From Burkholderia sp. Bp8963 (GTDB lineage Bacteria; Pseudomonadota; Gammaproteobacteria; Burkholderiales; Burkholderiaceae), in NCBI RefSeq assembly GCF_003854275.1, contig NZ_QTQP01000002.1:124001-188000 (forward strand): a DNA stretch of 64,000 nucleotides, given 5' to 3'. Of this stretch, positions 38,807 through 46,877 are shown piece by piece. The position numbers were made by a program, and so were the translations under genes. The notes under the pieces are model-generated. The model ran no database searches. It was not told the origin of the DNA and saw nothing but the letters and a program-made list of their open reading frames with translations. Every line of letters starts with the position of its first letter. The first letter of the stretch is position 1.

Positions 38807-39518
38807 CACGTTCCATTTCCCTCGTTAACGAAATACCTCGCGCCTTTGCCCTCACGGCATTCTCACGACGCTGTTCTATGTCTTTTGCCTGCATCCGCTC
38901 GAAGTACACCTCTCGGACCAGCCTATGGTTCAGCAGTAGGTCCCGAATATCGGCAACAGGCACATAGCGGATGCCATGTTCTTTGGTGTAGTTGACGATG
39001 AGACCGCCCGATGCTCCTTGCAGACCACCGTGGGAGACGGCAACCAAATTGATGTATTCCTCATAGGCGGCCCGCGTTTCTGCATCAATCTCCTTGGAAA
39101 CAGCATCTAGAGCGGCAGCGTTCGTGAACTTCTCGATGGTTGTACCAACGACCCTCTTGTCTGCAAAGTCAAGGTAAGGAACGACACGCGATACTAAGCT
39201 CGCCGCTTCCTCGGATGTCTCGATGTACCAGTGAATCTCTCGTGAAATTGCCTGCATGTAGGCATCGTCGACCAATGTTCTCGACAATATTACGCGCTTG
39301 GTCGCCTCCTTTTCGGAGTCATTCTTGCTACGTTTGAACTCCAATAGCCGCGTGACACCAGCATTTGCGAACATGAGGTCGCCAAGCGCTCGGTCAATCG
39401 GCGTCTGCTGAAGCAAATTGATGCACATTGGCCGCACATCGGCTGTACTAACCTGACCGATGGCAAGCCCGAAGCTATAAAGAAAGTTACCAATCACAAT
39501 GTTCTCGTATGGTTCCAT
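38784..39518 (-). CDS. Unknown protein with possible PD-(D/E)xK-like core
   Basis: 244 aa, soluble. Near residues 40-65 the pattern TPIDRALGDLMFAN...GVTRLLEFKRS has the spacing of a PD-(D/E)xK nuclease (Asp, ~12-15 residues, then ExK on a hydrophobic strand), followed by SEKEATKRV and SREIHWYIET. The rest is helical with a charged C-terminus. The nuclease call is my inference from one motif and could be wrong. Translationally coupled to the membrane-helix protein downstream; the pair sits between an OLD gene and the vgrG locus. Confidence 0.6.
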   Translation of the reverse strand: MEPYENIVIGNFLYSFGLAIGQVSTADVRPMCINLLQQTPIDRALGDLMFANAGVTRLLEFKRSKNDSEKEATKRVILSRTLVDDAYMQAISREIHWYIETSEEAASLVSRVVPYLDFADKRVVGTTIEKFTNAAALDAVSKEIDAETRAAYEEYINLVAVSHGGLQGASGGLIVNYTKEHGIRYVPVADIRDLLLNHRLVREVYFERMQAKDIEQRRENAVRAKARGISLTREMERDGPSFSR

Positions 39519-40282
39519 CAGGCTCCCATGTCCAAAGTAGAGTTATACATATCGGCTACCGCCATTCGATTCTCGTTAGGAAAAATCCTACCTATGCAAT
39601 CAGGTCAACGGCAGTACTACGTCTATTCTTTAGCCCCTTAGAGCGCGCAGACCAACTGCCAGTTGTGAGACGCAAGCTGCGCAGCAGCCTCTCGACAAGC
39701 TGCCAATGTTGGACAGACGGAGCCTTGTCCGCACCAACTTTCTCCACCGCCTCGCGGGGCTGCCTCAGTAATTTCCCGCGGAGCAGAGAAGCGCCTGGCC
39801 GTGATGTAACTGAGCAAACTGCCTTCCTCTAGGCGTGGCGTCACCGCATATTGCCCAGGCAAAGCTCGCAGCGTTACGCCTTGCTCCATTCATACCTTGT
39901 GTTCCATTCTGTCTGGGTTGCACGAGCGCTCCGCCGGACTCAGCAACATGGCGGCAACTGCTAATCGCCAAATCATCGCGTCCGCAATCGAAGGCGGACG
40001 CAACCTGTATAAAAAACCAGGCTGTATGCGCGGACACGCACTGCTCGCTACGCCCTGTATAACAGGGGTTTCGCAGCACTGCACTTTCCGCAAAAAGTAC
40101 AGCAAATTTGGGGCCAGATGTCCCAAAATTTTTTCACTCCTGCTGAGAAAGCGCGAGAAAACGGGAGAGCTCTCACTCCATACCTTTCGGGGCACACAGT
40201 TGAGTCTGTCATATTGCCTGCATAGGGTCTTCCCTATATGATTTTGCTCGGCCGTGAGAGAGGCCCGCACAAGGAAAATCAA
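39519..40282. other. Intergenic region upstream of vgrG with two CTGTATAA sites
   Basis: About 760 bp between divergent genes. Features seen: a perfect 8-bp stem GCGTCCGC...GCGGACGC (39979-40001); CTGTATAAAAAACCAG (40005-40020) and CTGTATAACAG (40055-40065), which resemble LexA boxes in outline. A possible 83-codon minus-strand frame (39638-39889, MEQGVTLRALPGQYAV...) has an AAGG upstream but no recognisable domain; I do not call it a gene. Confidence 0.45.
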
Positions 40283-43105
40283 ATGGGAGCGCAGGACCTT
40301 ATCGCATTGACAAATTCGGGGTTACTCCAGTCCGACCGGATTGTTAAATTGGATACCCCCGCCGGACCGAATGTGCTTCTGCCACATATTGTGGTGGGCA
40401 CTGCTCGCCTGGGTGGCAATTTCGAGATTACCGTCGACGTTGTTTCGCTGCAGGATTCAATCGAGCTGAAGTCCCTCATCGCGCAGCCCGTCACACTTTG
40501 GATTCAGCAGTCTGACAAAACGTATCGTCCCCGACACGGGTATGTTCATACGGCCCGCCGGCTGGGTGCCGACGGGCGGCTGGTCAGCCTGCAACTGATT
40601 TTCTCGTCGTGGCTTCACTTCCTGAAGTTCCGCAAGGACGCGCGCATATTCCAGGACCATACCGTCGAAGCCATTCTCGAGACAGTGTTCCAAGGGCATC
40701 CTCAGGCAGTTGGGGCGTACCGAATCGAGGTGAGCAAACCGTCACCGGCACGCTCGTTCTGCGTGCAGTACGAAGACGATTGGAACTTCGTGCACCGGCT
40801 GATGGAGTCGGAAGGCTGGTTCTATTACTTCGAGCATGCCGACGACGGTAAATCTCATACCCTCGTCGTCACAGACGACCTGTATTCACTCAAGCCGCTT
40901 GAGCCGGAACAGGTCCGGTTCTATCGGGCCGGCGTCACGCGCCAGCCCGACGCGTTCGTGCACTGGTCGGGCACGCGGACCTTACAGAGCACGTCGTACT
41001 CGACGAGTACGTTCGACTATAAGAACCCCGAAGCGCGCAAGGAAAAATCGTTTCCTACCATCGCGAACCAGGGCGAGCTTCCGCAGCAGGCTGAGGTCTA
41101 CGAATACACGGGTCCATACACGTACCTCGATGATGACCGCGGCGACCGGTTGACCAAGCTCAAGCTCGAGGAATGGGAGTCGCGTGCGAAGCGATTCCAC
41201 GGTGTAGCTAGCGCACCGAGTATCGACGTCGGCGGCTGGTTCAGTTTGCCAGACCACCCCGAGCACGACGGAGATAGCGCTGAGGACCGCAAATTTGCGG
41301 TGGTCGAGGCCACTTGGTACATCCGCAACAATCTCCCGATTGGGGAAACCCGCCCCTATCCGCATAGCCTCGATGCCCGTCTTGCCGAGGTTCGTGATGC
41401 TCACGAGGAGTCGGCACCTGAGTTCGCGGTTAAAGATGCTTCAGGCAGCGAGGGCTTCTTCCTCGTTGATGTCGAAGCCCAGCGCCAGAAGGTGCCGTTT
41501 CGCAGCCCGTTTGAACACCGAAAACCCGTCATGCACCTTCAGACGGCGACGGTCGTCGGCCCTGGCAACGAAGAGGTCTATACCGATGCGCTGAACCGCA
41601 TCTTGGTACGCATGCACTGGGACCGACGTGAGGGCATCGGAGCGACATGCTGGGTGCGCGTTTCCTATTCCGATACTGGCGGCGGCTACGGCAGCGTGCA
41701 CGTGCCGCGCGTTGGCGAAGAAGTGACCATCGAATGGCTTGGTGGTGATTGTGACCGCCCCATTGCAACAGGCCGCGTCTACAACGGCGCAACGCAGCCG
41801 CGTTGGCATTCGAACGGCATCCTGTCAGGCTTCAGCTCGAAGGAATACGGCGGCAACGGTTACAACCATCTCGTGATGGACGATGCGACCGGGCAGAACC
41901 GGCTGCAACTGTTCTCGTCGCAAGGCAGTTCCATGCTTCACCTGGGATACCTGATTGCCCAGGACGGCAATGTCCGCGGCAGCTATCTCGGCAGCGGCTT
42001 CGACCTTCGCACCGATGCGTACGGCGCGATTCGCGCCAATCGGGGGCTTTTCCTCACGACCCATCCTGGTTCGGGTGCGGCGCATCAGCAGTTGGAGGTC
42101 CGACAAGCCCAGCAGCAACTCACCAGCGCTCACAACTTGGTCGAGTCGCTTTCCGACGTCGGCAGCCAGCACCAGGCCGAAAGCCTGAAAGCGGGCCAAG
42201 ACGCGCTCAAGGCTTTCACGGACGACACGACCGTCAACGTTCAGGGGCAAGACCAGGGGAGCGGCGGCCGCACGGCGGGAGGCGGCACGGGTGCAGCCAA
42301 CGCGTTCAAAAAACCTATTCTTCTGGCCGCAAGCCCGGCGGGCATTGCACTGTCGACGCAGCGGTCAGTACACTTGGGGGCGGACGAACACGTGAACGTG
42401 GTCAGCGGCCAGAGCACCCACATCGCGGCCGGAAAATCGCTGCTCGCGAGTGTCGCCGAACGCATCAGCCTGTTCGCCCAGAACGCCGGGATGAAGCTCT
42501 TCGCTGCGAAGGGCAAGGTGGAAATCCAGGCGCAGTCGGACAACATCGAAGTGACCGCGCAAAAAACGGTAAAGGTGCTATCGGCGACCGAGAAGGTCGA
42601 AGTGGCCGCGAGCCAGGGCATCCTGCTGACCTCAGGTGGCGCGTATATCCGCATTCAGGGCGGCAATATCGAGATTCACGCTCCGGGCAAGATAGACATC
42701 AAGGGAGCGCAGCATGCGTTCGCCGGCCCCACGAGCGCACCCTACGATTTGCCTTCTCTCCCTAAGGGCGACCTGCATAACAAGCTTGAGCTGAACCTGA
42801 CGGACGACAACCTGAAGCCTTTACCTGGCGCGCCGTACAAGGTCGTCTTCGACAACGGCACCACCTTGACCGGCAAGCTTGATGCGAACGGCCACGCGTT
42901 GCTGCGTGACGTCCCAGAAGGGACTGCTCAGGCGTTCTTCGGCGAAGACCCGCGCCCGTTTGTTCAACAGCCGCTACCCGCGCCCAAGGTCATGGAACAG
43001 GGCGATGTCCTGAAGGAGCTTCAATCCGCCGGCCACGACGGCATCACGGACCAAAACTTGGTCAGCCTTTTCAATCAGTTCTCCGGCCGAGTTGACCCAT
43101 CATGA
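40283..43105 (+). CDS. vgrG: Type VI secretion spike protein VgrG with C-terminal TTR-like extension
   Basis: 940-aa T6SS tip protein. N-terminal gp27-like part (residues ~1-390: FQDHTVEAILETVFQGH; YEDDWNFVHRLMESEGWFYYFEH is the family hallmark, seen as NFVHRLMESEGWFYYF), gp5/OB-fold (~430-520: VRMHWDRREG, CWVRVSYSDTGGGYGS), a DUF2345 beta-helix region (~620-850) and a last ~90 residues with a transthyretin-like fold (LTDDNLKPLPGAPYKVVF...GTTLTGKLDANGHALLRDVP), which in other VgrGs docks the effector. ATG 40283 follows AAGGA. No other T6SS structural genes are present, so it must use an apparatus encoded elsewhere. Effector gene overlaps by 4 bases. Confidence 0.92.
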   Translation: MGAQDLIALTNSGLLQSDRIVKLDTPAGPNVLLPHIVVGTARLGGNFEITVDVVSLQDSIELKSLIAQPVTLWIQQSDKTYRPRHGYVHTARRLGADGRLVSLQLIFSSWLHFLKFRKDARIFQDHTVEAILETVFQGHPQAVGAYRIEVSKPSPARSFCVQYEDDWNFVHRLMESEGWFYYFEHADDGKSHTLVVTDDLYSLKPLEPEQVRFYRAGVTRQPDAFVHWSGTRTLQSTSYSTSTFDYKNPEARKEKSFPTIANQGELPQQAEVYEYTGPYTYLDDDRGDRLTKLKLEEWESRAKRFHGVASAPSIDVGGWFSLPDHPEHDGDSAEDRKFAVVEATWYIRNNLPIGETRPYPHSLDARLAEVRDAHEESAPEFAVKDASGSEGFFLVDVEAQRQKVPFRSPFEHRKPVMHLQTATVVGPGNEEVYTDALNRILVRMHWDRREGIGATCWVRVSYSDTGGGYGSVHVPRVGEEVTIEWLGGDCDRPIATGRVYNGATQPRWHSNGILSGFSSKEYGGNGYNHLVMDDATGQNRLQLFSSQGSSMLHLGYLIAQDGNVRGSYLGSGFDLRTDAYGAIRANRGLFLTTHPGSGAAHQQLEVRQAQQQLTSAHNLVESLSDVGSQHQAESLKAGQDALKAFTDDTTVNVQGQDQGSGGRTAGGGTGAANAFKKPILLAASPAGIALSTQRSVHLGADEHVNVVSGQSTHIAAGKSLLASVAERISLFAQNAGMKLFAAKGKVEIQAQSDNIEVTAQKTVKVLSATEKVEVAASQGILLTSGGAYIRIQGGNIEIHAPGKIDIKGAQHAFAGPTSAPYDLPSLPKGDLHNKLELNLTDDNLKPLPGAPYKVVFDNGTTLTGKLDANGHALLRDVPEGTAQAFFGEDPRPFVQQPLPAPKVMEQGDVLKELQSAGHDGITDQNLVSLFNQFSGRVDPS

Positions 43106-44667
43106 ACGACACAGACCAACAAGCTATTGAAGACGCGGTAAAGCAGATTGGCTTGTCGATGGCAGCCAATGCCGTTCCGCTCTTTTACGTTGCTCAAAAC
43201 GTCTACGATACTTCGCAAAGCGTTCTGGATGTATGGAACGCTCGCAACAGCACGGACGAGATGACGAAGGTTGAAAGTGGTATCGACCTCGTCTTTGCGG
43301 TGGTCGGCTGGGTTCCGGTAGTCGGCGCTGGTGTGAAAAGAACCTTCCGGCTGGTGAACCACAATTCGGAAGTCTATGGCCCATTGCTTTTCGATATCCT
43401 GCGGCTCGTCCTGCAGCGCGCCCATTGCCCCACTAGTCCGGAGCAGCTCGTCGACAAGTTGTTCGACGCCTCTGGGCTCAAGAAGCTATTGACCGAGGCG
43501 CGCGAACATATAGAGAAGTCATGGATGTACCGTGAGCTTCCGGCTCAAGGGCAGGTAGCCGTCTCCGAAGCGCTCGCGTACGGGCAAAACAACTTGCCGT
43601 TCTGGCTCACTATGTTCGTCGAGCGCAAGTTGATGCATTGGAGAAGGAAGCAACCCAACTCATCCGCTGAAGGCTCCGTCGCGCTGAAAAAAGAGACTGA
43701 GAAACCAGGAAAGATTGGTGAGGAAGCAGCACAGGGTAAGAATCGCTCAAACACCGGGGCTTCGGGTGGCACCATAAACGCAAAACTCGCTATCGAAGAT
43801 ATATCCAATAAGCTAACGGGGTTTGTCGGAGAACATATCGCGGATTACCACTGCTATGAAGTTCTGAAGTGGGGAAACGATTGGTCCAAGCACGATGACG
43901 GACTCAGTGGAAAATGGGAAATGCCCCCGAGCCTCGAGTCACTCGGCAAGCTCAACGATGGAACCAAGCTCAACAAGCTGTTTGCGGTGAAGGCACACGG
44001 ACGAGGCCTTGATGGTGTCTGGCGCGCCAACCCTTCGAATAACCACGGCGAAAAATATGCGCTCGTTGAGGCGAAAGCGTCCAGAGTGATGAACGAGCCA
44101 GTCGACGGACAGAACCCAGACGTCTCGGGCAAACTGGGCAAGGCGAAGTTGAAAGTCGAAAAGATTATTGAGACGGTTGTGCCACCTGGGGTTGAGTTGT
44201 TGGAGCCTCCTGAAGTTGGCAGCAACCCAGGGCGGACGTCCAAGAAGACTTCACGGAAGCAGGGCTCTGACAGCAAGGCACCGACGGACAAACGGACCAA
44301 GTCCGACAAGACCGATAGGCCGGCTACCACCTCGACTACATCACCGACCACCGCTGAAGGTCGAGTGCAACCGACGAGCGACAAAATCGCGCAGATGAGT
44401 GTCGAGTGGATACGTCAGGCTCTTCCGAAAGCTGTTGGAGCTGCGTGGAGCGAGACCATCGAAGTTTCCGGGTATGCTCGACACATTCTCTACACGCCGT
44501 TCTACTCGGCCAGTGCAAGGCAACACGCAGAAGCGCTGTTGGCCAAGAAAGAACACGACCATCATGACCATTCCGTCCAGCATCATTATCGAGAGGACGA
44601 GGTCTTTAAGGCAGTCAACGAGAAGCAGAAGCGCCTTAACGAACGATACGGAACCAAGAAGGCTTGA
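43102..44667 (+). CDS. T6SS effector, PoNe-like PD-(D/E)xK DNase
   Basis: 521 aa. The N-terminal half has a hydrophobic segment of the kind seen in T6SS cargo (IDLVFAVVGWVPVVGAGVK, ~60-78). The toxin domain (~250-345) contains GRGLDGVW (Asp ~303) and YALVEAKAS (E-x-K ~323-325), the nuclease motif of PoNe (polymorphic nuclease effector) DNases. A Lys/Thr/Ser-rich linker and a His-rich C-terminus (KKEHDHHDHSVQHHYRED) follow. Encoded straight after vgrG (ATGA overlap) and 3 bases before a DUF1911-type immunity gene, which supports the PoNe reading. Confidence 0.8.
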   Translation: MNDTDQQAIEDAVKQIGLSMAANAVPLFYVAQNVYDTSQSVLDVWNARNSTDEMTKVESGIDLVFAVVGWVPVVGAGVKRTFRLVNHNSEVYGPLLFDILRLVLQRAHCPTSPEQLVDKLFDASGLKKLLTEAREHIEKSWMYRELPAQGQVAVSEALAYGQNNLPFWLTMFVERKLMHWRRKQPNSSAEGSVALKKETEKPGKIGEEAAQGKNRSNTGASGGTINAKLAIEDISNKLTGFVGEHIADYHCYEVLKWGNDWSKHDDGLSGKWEMPPSLESLGKLNDGTKLNKLFAVKAHGRGLDGVWRANPSNNHGEKYALVEAKASRVMNEPVDGQNPDVSGKLGKAKLKVEKIIETVVPPGVELLEPPEVGSNPGRTSKKTSRKQGSDSKAPTDKRTKSDKTDRPATTSTTSPTTAEGRVQPTSDKIAQMSVEWIRQALPKAVGAAWSETIEVSGYARHILYTPFYSASARQHAEALLAKKEHDHHDHSVQHHYREDEVFKAVNEKQKRLNERYGTKKA

Positions 44668-44670
44668 TAT

Positions 44671-45660
44671 ATGGATGACTTTTCGAACCGACGTCGCCAG
44701 CGCTTTATCAGCGAGCCTTACTACGACTTCTGGTCAAACTACTACAGCGAAGCTATCGAGCGGTGGGCAACGCAACTGCCCAAAAATGGCACCGATGAAG
44801 AAAGGCACGCACATGCGGCCGCAAGAAGGGCCGAGAGTCGTTTTGCGTTGATGTTGCTGCGGTACACGGCGGGCGAGCCTATTGTGGAGTTGCGTGAGCA
44901 ACTCGAGGAAGTCGTCGCCGCCTATGAGGAATATGCACGGCGTCAGGCTGCGGTGCACCGCCCGGGTTGGCCGCCTTTACGACTGAGCGAACTGGAAGAC
45001 TACGAGAGAACGGTCCAGCTTATCGGGCTATGCCATTTGCTTCACCGTCGTGACCTGCTGCCGCGAATTGCGGCCATGGAAGACCCATTTTACGAGGGAG
45101 AGGACGGGCTCTATGAAGACCTGTTGGCCTACGCCATGAAGGGGCGCATTGACGTCGATACCTGCCTGCATGAACAGTACATCGATTGCCTCAACGGTAT
45201 TTATGGTGAGACGGATGACGAACGGCTCACGGACCTGAATGCTTATTTAGAGCAGTGGTACGCATCGATGAAGGAGGTGTCTTGGCATGACAGTCACCTC
45301 AACCTTTCGAACGATTGGGGCTTGTACTTCGGTTACTGGGCTATCGAGGCAGCGGCATTGGCCTACATCCTTGAACTCGACGACACCTCCCTGCGCGAGC
45401 ACATCACTTATCCGAAGAACCTTGTGGACTTCGCGCGGAGCTTCGAAGAGCGTGCGAAATCATCGGATATCGGCGCGGGTCCACGGACGGTGCGAACCGG
45501 ACAGACGTGTCCAGAAACCGGCATCTGGAAAGCGCAGGGACATAATGTCCCCGGTGTGATGGTGCAACAGGGCGAGTGCATGCCCGAAGTCTTCGCTCCA
45601 GACAAGAGCGGGGCTTATCGTCCGCAGTCAACGCTCTGGGAGTTCGAACGTAAAGCGTGA
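44671..45660 (+). CDS. PoNi-like immunity protein (DUF1910/DUF1911)
   Basis: 329-aa cytosolic protein without signal peptide. N-terminal DUF1910-like helices (RRQRFISEPYYDFWSNYY; ESRFALMLLRYTAGEP) and a DUF1911-like block (NDWGLYFGYWAIEAAALAYI...YPKNLVDFAR), the combination known from PoNi proteins that neutralise PoNe DNases. The C-terminal ~70 residues (TCPETGIWKAQG...VMVQQGECMPEVF) form an extra module common on T6SS immunity proteins. Begins 3 bases after the effector stop. A cytosolic location fits a DNase target. Confidence 0.82.
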   Translation: MDDFSNRRRQRFISEPYYDFWSNYYSEAIERWATQLPKNGTDEERHAHAAARRAESRFALMLLRYTAGEPIVELREQLEEVVAAYEEYARRQAAVHRPGWPPLRLSELEDYERTVQLIGLCHLLHRRDLLPRIAAMEDPFYEGEDGLYEDLLAYAMKGRIDVDTCLHEQYIDCLNGIYGETDDERLTDLNAYLEQWYASMKEVSWHDSHLNLSNDWGLYFGYWAIEAAALAYILELDDTSLREHITYPKNLVDFARSFEERAKSSDIGAGPRTVRTGQTCPETGIWKAQGHNVPGVMVQQGECMPEVFAPDKSGAYRPQSTLWEFERKA

Positions 45661-45827
45661 CCCCGTGTGTGAGACCTGCCATTCGTCGCGGCAGAACGCA
45701 CAATTGCATAAGTTGGGGACGAAAGCTCACGAGCAGGCCAGTATATTCCTGAGAAGTCGAAAGGGAATAGACCGAGGTAAATGCCGGGCAGAGAAGAATG
45801 TCATCCACCGCCCGGACTGCAATCAAC

Positions 45828-46580
45828 TCAGGCCTGGGCGGGCATGCTCGCGATTTGAGTCGTTCCTTCGACCGCACCAGCATCGACAGCGCTCGCAGAG
45901 TCTGCGGAACTCCTCGGCGCACGTGCCTTTCGGGCAGCGGGCGCCTTTGCGGCCGCACGCTCTTTTGGAGCAATTTTTCGAGCCGCCGCCTTCTTGGCAA
46001 CTGTCTTCTTCGTTGCCGCCACCTTTTTCGCGGCGATTTTCTTAGCCGCGGGCTTGACCGGCTTTGCCTTTGGCGCAGTAGCCACTTCGCTCTCGCCGGC
46101 AATCAAAAACTTCGACCGGTCTTTCACACTCGCGAGCCAAGCCGGCGCACGGCCGCGACCACTCCATGTAGCACCCGACTTGGGGTCACGATAAAGCACC
46201 GGTTGAGGGCCCTTCCTTTGGTTTCCTGCCTTCGCCGCTTTTACCGGCACCTTAACACTCGCCGCAGCGCTCGACGAAGCTCCGTCAACGAGGAACTTGG
46301 AGCGGTCCTTTGCGTTCGCTATCCAAGCCGGTGCGCGGCCGCGACCTGACCAAGTCTCTCTAGTCTTTGGGTTCTGGTACTTCGGCTCGGCAGCAGTAGC
46401 CGAGTTCGCAGCCGTCTTGGCTCGCTTGCGACCAAAAATCTGGTCGTCGGTGATACCGTACTCAGCGACGAGCTCGCGAACCTGCGCAATAACTGCTTCG
46501 AGTTCCGCGACACGCGCTGCTTCAGTGCGCTCTTGGAGCGCGTCGAGCTGTGCCTTTAGGGCCTTGTACTTTTCTGCCAT
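45828..46580 (-). CDS. H-NS family protein with two DNA-binding modules and histone-H1-like tail
   Basis: 250 aa. Residues 1-60 form the H-NS oligomerisation coiled coil (MAEKYKALKAQLDALQERTE; VAELEAVIAQVRELV). There are two copies of the C-terminal H-NS DNA-binding module: YQNPKTRETWSGRGRAPAW (~67-85) and YRDPKSGATWSGRGRAPAW (~129-147), each followed by KDRSKFLV/I. The last ~85 residues are Ala/Lys-rich repeats (AAKKIAAKKVAATKKTVAKK) as in histone H1. Standard Burkholderia H-NS proteins are ~100 aa with one module. Probably a xenogeneic silencer carried by the island itself. Start ATG 46580 follows AGGAG. Confidence 0.88.
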   Translation of the reverse strand: MAEKYKALKAQLDALQERTEAARVAELEAVIAQVRELVAEYGITDDQIFGRKRAKTAANSATAAEPKYQNPKTRETWSGRGRAPAWIANAKDRSKFLVDGASSSAAASVKVPVKAAKAGNQRKGPQPVLYRDPKSGATWSGRGRAPAWLASVKDRSKFLIAGESEVATAPKAKPVKPAAKKIAAKKVAATKKTVAKKAAARKIAPKERAAAKAPAARKARAPRSSADSASAVDAGAVEGTTQIASMPAQA

Positions 46581-46790
46581 TTCTTTAATTCTCCTGTCTT
46601 TTAGGCACAGTATGTAAATACTAGCAATTCAGTGATTGCTTGACGGCAGTATACTCCCGGTCGATGCGACAATTCGCGTGCCAGTCCGACACATTTTGCG
46701 CACGCCTCTGCTGCGAGACCATCCCGCGACGTGCTTGTAATACCTGTCCAAGAATGCTGTCTACGAGAGACGCGGTGGTGGTATCGAGAG

Positions 46791-46828
46791 TTCTCACGAG
46801 TTTTGAGAATGCTCAAAACCCGTGAGAA
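46791..46828. repeat. Long stem-loop between hsdR and the H-NS gene
   Basis: Arms 46791-46807 (TTCTCACGAGTTTTGAG) and 46812-46828 pair over 17 bp with one mismatch around a 4-nt loop AATG. It lies ~50 bp past the hsdR stop, so it may end that operon, but no clear T-run follows on either strand. The 297-bp gap also holds the promoter of the H-NS gene near 46610-46650. Confidence 0.65.
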
Positions 46829-46877
46829 ATATTGAGATGCGACATAAGTCGACCGAATATCCAGACAACGCTTGCGG

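Noticed and set aside
38249..39518. Mobilisation (Mob/relaxosome) genes
   Set aside because: Layout of the membrane-helix protein is vaguely similar, but there is no relaxase, oriT-like sequence or coupling protein nearby.
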